Source: Filibacter tadaridae (GTDB taxonomy: Bacteria; Bacillota; Bacilli; Bacillales_A; Planococcaceae). From it: a stretch of DNA of 64,000 bases. Both the position numbers and the translations under genes were made by a program. This document shows, piece after piece, positions 26,690 through 35,067 of the stretch; the stretch's first letter is position 1, and each line of letters begins with the position of its first letter. Under the pieces are notes generated by a model. That model searched no databases and was not told the DNA's origin. It was given only the letters and a program-made list of their open reading frames with translations. The DNA lies in NCBI RefSeq assembly GCF_900609045.1, contig NZ_UXAV01000041.1:62001-126000 (forward strand). The letters run 5' to 3'.

Positions 26690-28222
26690 TCAAATGGTCT
26701 TTTTGAAAGCGGATAGAATATCGTCTAACTCACCCACTACTTTTTCAAAAACTCCGATTTTAACATAAAGCAAGTCCAATATATGGTCCTCAATTGTATT
26801 TTGAATGGCCAGATTGTAAATATGGACGTCATTTTCCTGCCCTAACCGATGGACACGTCCGATTCGCTGCTCTAACTTCATGGGGTTCCAAGGTAAATCA
26901 TAATTAATGACATGGTAGCAAAATTGTAGGTTTATACCTTCACTACCGGACTCCGTGGCAATTAGTACTTGCGCTTTTTCCTTAAACAGTTGTTTCATCC
27001 ATTCTCGTTTGTTTTTGTTCAGTTTTCCGTTGAAAAGTACACTTGTGATTCCTTTAGAATGTAAATACCACTGCAAATAGGTTTGGCTAGCACGATATTC
27101 GGTAAAGATAATAACCTTACCGTTTGCCCGAGAAACAATTTCATACGCCTTTTCCGCTTTCGAATTTATTTCCAGTGCCATTGCCTTATGAATGATCTCA
27201 TCTATATAAGAACTATCTTCTGGTTTAATGCATTTTTCTCGCATATTAGTTAAGGTCAAACATGTAGCTTCCTTACTACTGCACATTTCCCTTTGTAGCG
27301 TAATCATAGAGAAGGCATCCGAAAAAACAGGAGAAACAGTTGGTAGTTCTGAAATCATATCGTAGACTTCTTTTTCTTCTTTTGTAAAATCGATGGGTAT
27401 TATTTCTACATGACGGTTTGTCCACTCGATTCCTGTATCCTGTCTTCTATTTCTTACCATCACCTGATTAACCAATTCCTTCAAGTACTCTTCCTGTTCT
27501 ACGTCGTGCTTACTCGCGGAAAATGATGCTTGAAAAGACTCGTAATTACCGAGGTGACCAGGTTTCAGTAATGATATGAGGTAAAACAATTCAAACACAT
27601 TATTTTGAATCGGCGTGGCAGTTAACAACAAACAAAACTTTTTCTTTAAGTTTTGTACAAACTCATAATTCTTTGTTTTGTGGTTCTTCAATTTGTGTGC
27701 TTCATCAATGATGATCAAATCATAATCCTGTTCATAGATCTTTTCTTTATGTGGGCTTCTTTTCGCCATATCTATACTCATGACGACAATCGTACAATGG
27801 TTTAAATCGTAATTTTTTCTATACTGCATGGCCGGAATATGAAATTTTTGATTGAGCTCTTCAATCCATTGATTGGTAAGAGAAGCCGGAACCAAAATGA
27901 GCGCCTTTTTCACAAGACCTCTTATTAAGTATTCTTTTAAAATCAAACCAGCCTCAATGGTTTTACCAAGTCCAACTTCATCTGCAAGAATCGCTTTTCC
28001 ATTCATCCTTTCAATAACCGTTTCCGCCACTTCCAATTGATGGGCAAGCGGCGTAAGGGTGGGTAAATATTTAGGAGATTGAAGACCTTGGAAATCTGTA
28101 ATCAAGTTCATTTTTACTACGTCGTAGCTCATTGTATATAATGTCCAATTATCCCATGCTTCACGATTTTCCAATCGTTCTATAAAGCCTTCTTTCCACT
28201 CAGTCGACCTTTCAATTATCAT
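26690..28222 (-). CDS. yqhH: YqhH, SNF2-type helicase/ATPase
   Basis: 510 aa. Helicase motifs in order: I (ILADEVGLGKTIEAG, about residue 80), II DEAH (IIIDEAHKLKN), III (LLLTATPIQNN), then the C-terminal domain with ESGSEGINLQFCYHVINYDLPWNP and motif VI QRIGRVHRLGQ. This is a RapA/HepA-like SNF2 protein, expected to translocate on double-stranded DNA. It forms a two-gene operon with yqhG. In B. subtilis the pair lies next to the glycine-cleavage operon, which is not seen here. Confidence 0.92.
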   Translation of the reverse strand: MIIERSTEWKEGFIERLENREAWDNWTLYTMSYDVVKMNLITDFQGLQSPKYLPTLTPLAHQLEVAETVIERMNGKAILADEVGLGKTIEAGLILKEYLIRGLVKKALILVPASLTNQWIEELNQKFHIPAMQYRKNYDLNHCTIVVMSIDMAKRSPHKEKIYEQDYDLIIIDEAHKLKNHKTKNYEFVQNLKKKFCLLLTATPIQNNVFELFYLISLLKPGHLGNYESFQASFSASKHDVEQEEYLKELVNQVMVRNRRQDTGIEWTNRHVEIIPIDFTKEEKEVYDMISELPTVSPVFSDAFSMITLQREMCSSKEATCLTLTNMREKCIKPEDSSYIDEIIHKAMALEINSKAEKAYEIVSRANGKVIIFTEYRASQTYLQWYLHSKGITSVLFNGKLNKNKREWMKQLFKEKAQVLIATESGSEGINLQFCYHVINYDLPWNPMKLEQRIGRVHRLGQENDVHIYNLAIQNTIEDHILDLLYVKIGVFEKVVGELDDILSAFKKTI

Positions 28223-28321
28223 TTACTTCACCTCATCCAGCTTTTCCTTTTTTATTAGATTGTCCCAAAAAGGAGTTCCTATGTTAAACTGATTGATTTT
28301 ACACTTCATTACTTTGCGCCA

Positions 28322-28356
28322 ACAAAAAAAGACCGAGGATTTCCCCGGTCTTTTAA
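28322..28356 (-). terminator. Terminator of yfmM
   Basis: On the - strand AAAAGACCG pairs with CGGTCTTTTTTT around GGGAAATCCT-like loop bases, directly after the yfmM stop. Confidence 0.8.
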
Positions 28357-28364
28357 ATATGAGG

Positions 28365-29921
28365 TTAAAACATTTTAGTCGTCCAATTTTCACCGTTCCA
28401 AACAGCAGTTACAAGACCTTCATAAAAGTCAGGTTCATGCGAAATCAGCAATACGCTTCCTTTATATTCCTTTAAAGCTCGTTGTAATTCCTCTTTCGCA
28501 TCCTTATCAAGGTGATTCGTCGGTTCATCGAGGACGAGTAAATTCGTTTCAGAATTGATTAATTTACAAAGACGTACTTTCGCCCTTTCACCGCCGCTTA
28601 ACACTTTCACTTTGCTTTCAATATGCTTGGTTGTTAAGCCACACCGAGCTAAAGCAGAACGTACTTCATACTGCGTGAAATGTGGAAACGTCTCCCATAC
28701 TTCTTCTAGGCATGTATTATTGTTTTCCGACTTCGTTTCTTGCTCAAAGTAACCGATTTCCAAATGGTCCCCACGCTCGACTGAACCTGAAAGCGCCGGG
28801 ATTTCTCCAAGAATACTTCTTAAAAGCGTCGTTTTCCCGATACCATTTGCGCCTGACAATGCAATTTTTTGCCCGCGTTCCATCGTTAGATCCAACGGCT
28901 TGGATAATGGCTCATCATAGCCGATAACAAGTGCTTTCGTTTCGAATAGGAATCTGCTAGGAGTCCGTGCTTGTTTGAAGTTGAATTGTGGTTTCGGCTT
29001 TTCAGCATCCAATTCGATAACATCCATCTTGTCTAGTTTTTTCTGGCGGGACATTGCCATTTTACTCGTCGCTGCATTCGCTTTGTTGCGCGCTACGAAG
29101 TCTTTTAGATGGCTAATTTCTTTTTGCTGCTTCTTGAAAGCGGCCTCTACTTGTTGCTTCTTCATTTCATGCACTCTTAAAAACTCATCATAGCCGCCGG
29201 AATACCGAGTGATTTCTTGATTTTCCATATGATAAATCAGCTGAACAACGCTAGTTAAGAACGGGATATCATGCGATATTAAGATGAACGCATTATCATA
29301 GTTTTGCAAGTAATTTCGAAGCCAGTCGATATGCTCAACATCCAAATAGTTCGTCGGCTCATCAAGGAGGAGGATATCCGGTTTTTCCAGCAATAACTTG
29401 CCAAGTAGCACTTTTGTCCGTTGCCCGCCACTTAAATCATGGACATCCTGATCCAAACCGAATTCTGTCAATCCGAGCCCATTCGCCACTTCTTCCACTT
29501 TGGAATCCACGATATAAAAGTCATTATTCGTAAGCTCTTCTTGCATCTGCCCCGTATCCTCAAGAAGTTTCTCGAGCTCGTCCACATCCACTTCAGCCAT
29601 TTTAGCAAAGAGCGCATTCATTTCCGTTTCCTGATCATATAAATACTGAAAAGCGGTCCGCAATACATCCCGAATGCTCATCCCTTGTTTCAACACGACA
29701 TGCTGATCCAAATACCCGACCCGTACTCGTTTCGCCCAACTAACCGTGCCGGCATCAGGCTCAAGCTTTCGGGTAATAATGTTCATGAACGTCGATTTCC
29801 CTTCACCATTCGCACCAATTAGCCCGATATGCTCACCTTGTAATAACCGGAAAGAAACATCCTCGAAAATCGCACGATCCCCAAAACCGTGACTTAAATT
29901 CGTTACAGTCAATAAACTCAT
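28365..29921 (-). CDS. yfmM: ABC-F family ATPase YfmM
   Basis: 518 aa, the same length as B. subtilis YfmM and near identical in pattern over the whole protein. Two ATPase domains: Walker A GANGEGKS (about residue 36) with signature LSGGQRTKV and Walker B LLLDEPTNYLD; then GANGIGKT with LSGGERAKV and LVLDEPTNHLD. They are joined by the charged linker EMKKQQVEAAFKKQQKEI. There are no membrane segments, so it is a ribosome-associated translation factor rather than a transporter. Recent work on YfmR/YfmM-type ABC-F proteins links them to resolving stalled ribosomes. Confidence 0.92.
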   Translation of the reverse strand: MSLLTVTNLSHGFGDRAIFEDVSFRLLQGEHIGLIGANGEGKSTFMNIITRKLEPDAGTVSWAKRVRVGYLDQHVVLKQGMSIRDVLRTAFQYLYDQETEMNALFAKMAEVDVDELEKLLEDTGQMQEELTNNDFYIVDSKVEEVANGLGLTEFGLDQDVHDLSGGQRTKVLLGKLLLEKPDILLLDEPTNYLDVEHIDWLRNYLQNYDNAFILISHDIPFLTSVVQLIYHMENQEITRYSGGYDEFLRVHEMKKQQVEAAFKKQQKEISHLKDFVARNKANAATSKMAMSRQKKLDKMDVIELDAEKPKPQFNFKQARTPSRFLFETKALVIGYDEPLSKPLDLTMERGQKIALSGANGIGKTTLLRSILGEIPALSGSVERGDHLEIGYFEQETKSENNNTCLEEVWETFPHFTQYEVRSALARCGLTTKHIESKVKVLSGGERAKVRLCKLINSETNLLVLDEPTNHLDKDAKEELQRALKEYKGSVLLISHEPDFYEGLVTAVWNGENWTTKMF

Positions 29922-30080
29922 TTATTTTACACCTATTCCTTTTGTAAAGATTATTCGACTTCGCCGACAAAACGTACGAAAAATATACCGAATCCATTTA
30001 ATTATATAGTGTTCACATTGATGATGATAGGGTTTACATTGAAATCCGGGTTAGAAATCCCCACAAATCAACATAAAATC

Positions 30081-30182
30081 ATTAATCTTCGTAGTCCGAT
30101 CATTCAACGCGAATTGCAATCAATAAACCTCGTGTTCCGATCATTAATCCCCGTAGTCCGCTCATTCAACGCAAATTGCAAT
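30081..30182. repeat. Direct repeat, two 40-bp units at 62-bp period
   Basis: Units at 30081-30120 and 30143-30182 share ATTAATC..CGTAGTCCG.TCATTCAACGC.AATTGCAAT with about four differences. The 22-base spacer itself contains a partial unit (CCTCGTGTTCCGATC). A different sequence with the same kind of layout occurs at 57374-57462. Confidence 0.7.
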
Positions 30183-30200
30183 AATTTTTCATCAAAAAAA

Positions 30201-30246
30201 GCACCTCGTACTAACACAATTCAAAATTGCATCAAAACTAGGCACC
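30201..30246. repeat. Short interspersed repeat E, copy 2
   Basis: Starts GCACCTCGTACTAACACAAT and ends GGCACC. Its left half is nearly identical to 17128-17174. Confidence 0.5.
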
Positions 30247-30282
30247 ATGCATCAATTGAATATGCGATTGAGGTCACTATCA

Positions 30283-30875
30283 TTATTCCTCATTCAAACA
30301 TTCGATATACAAAAAAAGATCCTTATAATAAGAATCGACTTTCGTAATTGTAAAACCAGATTGTTTTAGCAAGTCAAGCGTATTCCGGTTTAACTGACAC
30401 CCATCAGCAACTCTCGCCCATAATGGATTCAATAAATCTTGAGCCTTCCCCAATAGTTTTTGATCCATTCGAACATGTTCAAACAACAAGAGTTTAGCCC
30501 CTTTTTTACTAACTCTCCTGATTTCCTGTAATGCCTTGGCCGGTTCTGGAATCGTACAAAAAACAAGCGTCGCCACGACAGAGTCAAATGTGTTATCAGC
30601 AAAAGGAAGTTCTTCAGCTGAAACTGTATGCAATTCAATGGGTATACATGCATTTTGGATGGCGACTAATGATTGATTGCTCATCAAGGGATTAGGTTCA
30701 ATTGCGTCTACTTGTATTGCGTGTTCGTAGAATGGAAAGTTTACACCCGTCCCCGAATCGATTTCCAGCACTCTTCCAACTGCTTCGTTTATAAGTCCCA
30801 TTCTAACTTTTTTTAAACGTGTTTTTCTAGCGGTTTCATAGCCGTGTCATATAGTCGCGGAAACCATTTCCCCAT
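30283..30875 (-). pseudogene. Class I SAM-dependent methyltransferase, frameshifted near the N-terminus
   Basis: An ATG at 30875 with SD GGGGAGG starts MGKWFPRLYDTAMKPLEKH, the normal N-terminus of this family, then hits TAA. The next frame continues LKKVRMGLINEAVGRVLEIDSGTGVNFPFYE and stays open to 30283. A one-base loss in the TTT-A7 tract near 30807-30815 explains the break. The C-terminal 172 codons have EPNPLM (motif II) and TFDSVVATLVFCTIPEPAKALQEI (motif IV). Motif I reads EIDSGTG rather than the usual EIGSGTG, another sign of decay. An internal ATG at 30801 could yield a truncated product. Confidence 0.7.
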
Positions 30876-30880
30876 TCCAT

Positions 30881-31027
30881 TTACCTCCCCCGAATTTCTG
30901 CACTTAAATAAGTGGCAGACGTTGACCATTTTTTCATACTTGCTTTACCATTCGGCGGTATCATAACGACCTTGGTTACGAAACATTGGATGAATATATT
31001 CGTTCCTAAAAGCGAGATGCTTTTCAT
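30881..31027 (-). CDS. Possible small ORF (48 aa), coupled to upstream gene
   Basis: The ATG overlaps the TGA of the preceding 177-aa gene (TGATG), and GGAGA lies 9 bases upstream. The frame ends in TAA just before the methyltransferase SD. The product (MKSISLLGTNIFIQC...) has no recognised motif. It may be a chance frame or gene remnant. Confidence 0.3.
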   Translation of the reverse strand: MKSISLLGTNIFIQCFVTKVVMIPPNGKASMKKWSTSATYLSAEIRGR

Positions 31028-31560
31028 CAATTCTTTTCTCCGGGAAAATCCGATATAAAGAATGGTTCGATGCCACTTTCTATAAAGAAACTCTTCATGG
31101 AAGGTCGTTCAATTGCCGCATTCGGTTGTAAAACTTCTTGCCGAAGACGTGTACACCATTCAGTGTCCAGTTCCGGAAAACTTTCTTCATACGTCAACGT
31201 TCTTTCATCTTCAATGTGAATGAAAAACCATACAATGAACGCATACATTACTGGAAAATCACGCTGAATAGCTTGCTGATGTGTCACAAATGCCTTCATA
31301 TAGTGATGAAGCTCATGCCGCCGCCATTCGCCAAAGCCACCATCGAACTTTCTTAAATGCTGTGGGGTAAATGAAAAACTACTCCCCGAATGCCATGTAC
31401 CAAGCATCATTGTGAAAGCCATCAATGCATTCCTACGCACTTCCTTATCTTTATCATCCATATACAAATCGTAACGGGCATACTCTCCACATATGCCTGT
31501 ATCAAAATAACCAATACCGGCACCCGTTATAATGTCTTTTACTTTTTCTTTAATCGACAT
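31027..31560 (-). CDS. Hypothetical protein (177 aa)
   Basis: Starts MSIKEKVKDIITGAGIGYFDTGICGEYARYDLYMDDKDKEVRRN and is rich in His, Trp and Phe (FGEWRRHELHHYMKAFVTHQQ). The ELHHYMKAFVTH segment could bind metal, but no known motif is complete. No signal peptide or clear membrane helix. It starts 9 bases after the TPR gene, so the two are co-transcribed. I do not recognise the family. Confidence 0.65.
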   Translation of the reverse strand: MSIKEKVKDIITGAGIGYFDTGICGEYARYDLYMDDKDKEVRRNALMAFTMMLGTWHSGSSFSFTPQHLRKFDGGFGEWRRHELHHYMKAFVTHQQAIQRDFPVMYAFIVWFFIHIEDERTLTYEESFPELDTEWCTRLRQEVLQPNAAIERPSMKSFFIESGIEPFFISDFPGEKN

Positions 31561-31569
31561 TCTGCACCC

Positions 31570-32025
31570 CTATCTCTGCACATAATGCATGAGCTCCGTC
31601 TTGTATTTCGCGATTTCTTTACTCGGCTTCGGATCCAATAACAACTGCATAAGATCGACAATCGCATGCTTTGGTTTACCCAACTTATAGTCTGCAATTG
31701 TTGCCATCGCGCGAAAGGCTTCCGAATCGCCAAATTCGCAAATCCCTTTATCCAATATACGTTCAGCTTGCTTATACTGGTGCAGTTCAAAATAATTACA
31801 GGCGAGATCCATATAGGCTTTTTTCAATAAATCTTTTGGTAACCCTTGTTCGATTGCTTGTTTATAATTATCGATTGCCTGCCGTGCATTTGCTAGAATG
31901 CTGTAATTCCACGCACATTCAAAATAGATGCGCCCATCCTTTTCTTCAATACTTTCCAATAATGCAGTGGACTCTGCGATATCACCTTCACGACGCATAT
32001 CAATCGCTTGTTGCAGTCTTTTCAA
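31570..32025 (-). CDS. Tetratricopeptide-repeat protein
   Basis: 151 aa made of helix pairs with TPR spacing: about residues 1-32, then FECAWNYSILANARQAIDNYKQAIEQG, then KAYMDLACNYFELHQYKQAERILDKGI. A partial repeat follows. Short TPR proteins act as protein-binding scaffolds; no enzymatic domain. First gene of a small - strand operon with the 177-aa hypothetical. Start has an AAGGGGGG SD. Confidence 0.78.
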   Translation of the reverse strand: MKRLQQAIDMRREGDIAESTALLESIEEKDGRIYFECAWNYSILANARQAIDNYKQAIEQGLPKDLLKKAYMDLACNYFELHQYKQAERILDKGICEFGDSEAFRAMATIADYKLGKPKHAIVDLMQLLLDPKPSKEIAKYKTELMHYVQR

Positions 32026-32115
32026 TGCTAGCCCCCCTTTTGGATGAACTGAATATTAATGACACATTCAACCTAAACGTCAACATACTATCGTCTGAAT
32101 ATCTATATCATAAAA

Positions 32116-32162
32116 GGTACCAGATTATAAAACAACTTAGAGTTGTTCTATAATCTGGTACC
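32116..32162. repeat. Palindromic element A, copy 1
   Basis: Perfect-ended 47-bp palindrome GGTACCAGATTATA...TATAATCTGGTACC with inner AACAAC/GTTGTT. Copy 2 at 54671-54717 has CGGG/CCCG in place of CAGA/TCTG, so paired positions changed together. It lies at the 3' side of the prolyl hydroxylase gene and may act as its mRNA 3' hairpin. Confidence 0.75.
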
Positions 32163-32180
32163 TAAAATTTAAAAACCTTA

Positions 32181-32819
32181 TTACCTAATTCTTTGTTTTC
32201 TCATCCATTGCGTTGCGACCCACTTTTCACCTGTTATAACAGGTGCTCCGCCATGTAGCGTTAAATTATTCAAGTTTTCGTCATTATAGAAATATTCAAA
32301 GTAAACCGCCATGCCTTTTTGCGGTGTTACTGTTAGATTCAGTTTTGGAAAAAACGTTTCTCCACCTTGTTCTACATCATTTAAATACATAATGAGCGTA
32401 CTAATTCTATTATTGTTTGCTACCTTACTTGTTGATGAAAAGAAATCATAATGGGCTTTATATTCTTGACCAGGCGTATATTTAAGGATTTGAATGCCTT
32501 CTCCGTGTTCAATGGGGATATTCATAATAGATGAAATTCTATTCTCAACTCTAGTAACAGTTTCGTTTTCACTTTCTTGAAAAAACATACCACTACTTGT
32601 TCGCAGTTCATTTACTTCTCGTGTCTTCCCAATTTTTGAACGTTGCATTTTGTCCTTTGACAATCTGATTAGTTCATCGCATTCTTCATTACTTAAAACA
32701 TTATCCAAAACCACAATCAATGGCTCTTCTAATCGAGTGATTATGTCTATCTCTCTGTCTGTTTTTATTTTATTTCCAACGTGATCAAATATCGTTTGTT
32801 CTTTATTCTCCGTTATCAT
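32181..32819 (-). CDS. Prolyl 4-hydroxylase-like 2-oxoglutarate/Fe(II) dioxygenase
   Basis: 212 aa. Pattern closely follows the B. anthracis/cereus prolyl 4-hydroxylase: EEPLIVVLDNVLSNEECDELI, ELRTSSGMFF, then the iron triad HxD in YKAHYDFFS and the distal His in TLHGGAPV. The 2-oxoglutarate-binding Lys is in TGEKWVATQW. The C-terminal fold is a double-stranded beta helix. It hydroxylates proline in peptides or collagen-like proteins in the family; the target here is unknown. Monocistronic. Confidence 0.9.
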   Translation of the reverse strand: MITENKEQTIFDHVGNKIKTDREIDIITRLEEPLIVVLDNVLSNEECDELIRLSKDKMQRSKIGKTREVNELRTSSGMFFQESENETVTRVENRISSIMNIPIEHGEGIQILKYTPGQEYKAHYDFFSSTSKVANNNRISTLIMYLNDVEQGGETFFPKLNLTVTPQKGMAVYFEYFYNDENLNNLTLHGGAPVITGEKWVATQWMRKQRIR

Positions 32820-33252
32820 CTTCTATAGACTCCTTATACTATTTAATTTTCAGAACGAACACGTTTTTTTGAAATGGTTATACTTGTTAAAACTATTCCT
32901 TTAATTCAAACAATTAAGTGCAAGGGTTTGCGCTTATACTTTCTTCTTTGAATGATTTTATTTTATCACGTCTTTTTCTCATATCGCAAATTTAGAAAAC
33001 ACTTTAATTTAAGGTAGTTTTCGTAGATGCGTTTGGAAATAGTATCAATCACTGAACACACTTTATGTGCTTTTCAGTTATCCCACGCCATTTTGTGCAC
33101 ACATCTCCCCGGCATAATACGAAAATTCAATCGCTTATCCTTTTAAATCCATTGTACTGTATTATCGTTTCCGAACTAAAGAGTATAGGACAGTTAACGA
33201 AAAAGAAACATCATACTCCTAGTGCAAAATGCAAAGCCGATTAACAAAGAAC
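32820..33252. other. Long intergenic region without a gene
   Basis: About 430 AT-rich bases between the prolyl hydroxylase gene and the pbuE promoter. I see no ORF with an SD and no repeat matching the other families. Confidence 0.4.
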
Positions 33253-33281
33253 TTGATAAACCTGCACTAGCATGGTAAATT
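33253..33281 (+). promoter_or_regulatory. Promoter of the pbuE riboswitch transcript
   Basis: TTGATA (33253-33258) and TAAATT (33276-33281) with a 17-base spacer, about 30 bases before the aptamer. Confidence 0.55.
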
Positions 33282-33310
33282 GGAAAAAGAAAATTTCATA
33301 CTGAAAACAA

Positions 33311-33375
33311 TATGTATAACCTCAATAATATGGTTTGAGGGTCTCTACCAGGAACCGTTAAATCCTGATTACAAA
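33311..33375 (+). promoter_or_regulatory. Adenine-sensing purine riboswitch aptamer
   Basis: All conserved joints are present: TATAA, P2 CCTCAA/TTTGAGG with ATATGG, GTCTCTACC, the AACCGTTAAA loop region of P3 (AGGA/TCCT), and GATTAC. The specificity position after P3 is U (33369), which selects adenine; guanine aptamers have C. The 3' arm of P1 (TACAAA) is also part of the following terminator, so adenine binding should switch expression ON. Confidence 0.9.
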
Positions 33376-33408
33376 AGTGCTGTTCACTTTGTAATCGGGA
33401 TTTTTTTG
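33364..33408 (+). terminator. Riboswitch-controlled terminator upstream of pbuE
   Basis: CCTGATTACAAA..GTG pairs with CACTTTGTAATCGGG and is followed by ATTTTTTTG. Its left arm includes the aptamer J3/1 and P1 strand, giving mutually exclusive folds. Confidence 0.85.
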
Positions 33409-33489
33409 TTTTCTTAAAATCAATTATTCGATACATTTATAAGTATTTTCCTAAAGGGAAAAATAGAGAAGTGAATAGGAGAGAATATA

Positions 33490-34674
33490 ATGGATTTTAG
33501 AGTTTTTATACTGGCGGCATCTACGATTACAGTAGGGCTGGTTGAATTGATTGTGGGTGGTATATTACCAGTTATCGCAGACGACTTGGGCGTTACAATT
33601 GGAACGGCGGGACAACTTATTACGGTTTTTGCGCTTGTTTATGCAATTGCCGGTCCTGTTCTATTATCACTTACCGCAAAAGTTGAACGGAAAAAATTGT
33701 ATCTGATTACGTTAGCGGTATTTTTCATCGGAAATATTATGACCTATTTCAGTCCTACATTTTCCCTGCTGATGATTGCAAGGATCATCACGTCAATGAG
33801 CGCGGCTTTGGTGATTGTCCTTTCCTTGACCATAACAGCGAGGATTGTAGCCCCTACACTACGGGCGAAAGCATTGGGATACATTTACATGGGCATCAGT
33901 TCGTCCCTCGTATTGGGAGTTCCCCTTGGAATCATCATTACGGATTCATTTGGATGGCGTACTGTCTTTTTAGGGATTGCCATTCTCTCAATCGGTTCCT
34001 TCATTCTAATAGCTGTATTCCTTGAAAAGATTCCTACTGGAGAAGTACAGCCGCTTTCCGCACAAATTAAAGCGCTTGGCAATAAAAAAATTGTTTTCGC
34101 CCATTTGGCTACAATGTTCATGTTAGCCGGACACTACACTGTATACGCATATTTCACACCGTTTTTAGAAACAAATTTACAGCTGAATCAATATTGGATT
34201 AGTATTTTTTATTTCCTTTTTGGTATTGCTGCTGTCAGTGGCGGGGCATTCGGAGGGGAACTTGCGAATCGGATCGGCTCTGCGAAAAGTATTTTAATCA
34301 TCCTGGGTGCATTCGCCCTTGTCTTATTTGCACTTCCTTATTCGACATTTTCGGTTCCACTCTTTATAGTTGTGATGATGGTGTGGGGAGCATTAAGTTG
34401 GAGTCTTGCACCTCCACAACAAGATTATATTATTCAAACAGACCCGGTTTCTTCTGATATACATCAGAGTTTCAATAATTCCGCTTTACAGATTGGCATT
34501 GCGCTGGGCTCTGGTATCGGCGGTGTCGTGTTGGAGCACACTGAATCAGTTACCAGCACAGCAACAATCGGATCCGCGGTTGTAGTCATCGCCTTTGTGT
34601 GCGCCGTCATTTCACTATCCATGTTTCCACGTACGGCACTGAACCCCAAAACAAACGAAACTGATTGCGATTGA
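33490..34674 (+). CDS. pbuE: Purine base/nucleoside efflux pump
   Basis: 394 aa, 12 membrane helices, MFS family. The sequence follows B. subtilis PbuE over its whole length, for example VFILAASTITVGLVELIVGGILPVIADDLG, FGWRTVFLGIAIL, LAGHYTVYAYFTPFLE and WSLAPPQQDYI. PbuE exports hypoxanthine, adenine and other purines. The adenine riboswitch upstream independently supports the call. SD AGGAGAG is well placed before the ATG at 33490. Monocistronic. Confidence 0.93.
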   Translation: MDFRVFILAASTITVGLVELIVGGILPVIADDLGVTIGTAGQLITVFALVYAIAGPVLLSLTAKVERKKLYLITLAVFFIGNIMTYFSPTFSLLMIARIITSMSAALVIVLSLTITARIVAPTLRAKALGYIYMGISSSLVLGVPLGIIITDSFGWRTVFLGIAILSIGSFILIAVFLEKIPTGEVQPLSAQIKALGNKKIVFAHLATMFMLAGHYTVYAYFTPFLETNLQLNQYWISIFYFLFGIAAVSGGAFGGELANRIGSAKSILIILGAFALVLFALPYSTFSVPLFIVVMMVWGALSWSLAPPQQDYIIQTDPVSSDIHQSFNNSALQIGIALGSGIGGVVLEHTESVTSTATIGSAVVVIAFVCAVISLSMFPRTALNPKTNETDCD

Positions 34675-34836
34675 ACTACCCCCACTTTGTTCAATCAACG
34701 CATGCAATAACTCAGGGAAATGTATTGCAATAGCCCTTGTTTTATCATTCACGCTATGATAAAGTTATCTAAATAGTTTATACTAAATATATTGAACTAA
34801 TGATTCCATATAATTTCCAGCGAGTGCCGAGCGTTG

Positions 34837-34866
34837 TTGAGAGGATTCTTTATAGCAATATATACT
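34837..34866 (+). promoter_or_regulatory. Promoter of the metI S-box transcript
   Basis: TTGAGA (34837-34842) and TATACT (34861-34866) with an 18-base spacer, ending about 18 bases before the S-box. Confidence 0.6.
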
Positions 34867-34883
34867 ACTAACTTCATATTTTA

Positions 34884-34990
34884 TTCTTATCAAGAGAGAC
34901 CGAGGGATTGGCCCGGAGACGTCTCAGCAACCAGCCTGTTTAGGCACGGTGCTAACTCCAATAGGTATTCAGTTACCTAGAAGATAAGAA
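34884..34990 (+). promoter_or_regulatory. SAM-I (S-box) riboswitch of metI-yxjG
   Basis: Starts TTCTTATCAAGAGAGACCGAG, then GGGATTGGCCC, GACGTCTCAGCAACC (kink-turn and conserved core), GGCACGGTGCTAACTCC, and closes with the P1 strand GATAAGAA. It is followed by a terminator. SAM binding should cause termination, so the genes are on under methionine limitation. Confidence 0.95.
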
Positions 34991-35008
34991 GATTGACTTC
35001 GTAAATTC

Positions 35009-35042
35009 GGGGACCCTCTTCTTATAGAGGGTCTCCTTTTTA
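35009..35042 (+). terminator. S-box terminator upstream of metI
   Basis: GGGGACCCTCT pairs with AGAGGGTCTCC, followed by TTTTTAA. It is the expression platform of the preceding S-box. Confidence 0.9.
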
Positions 35043-35067
35043 ATTTCAAAAGAAAAGAGTGAATCTA

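Larger units (their letters stand above)
29922..30282. other. Repeat-filled intergenic region
   Basis: No gene seen. The stretch holds the direct repeats at 30081-30182 and the E element at 30201-30246. Its right end is the 3' end of the broken methyltransferase gene. Confidence 0.5.
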
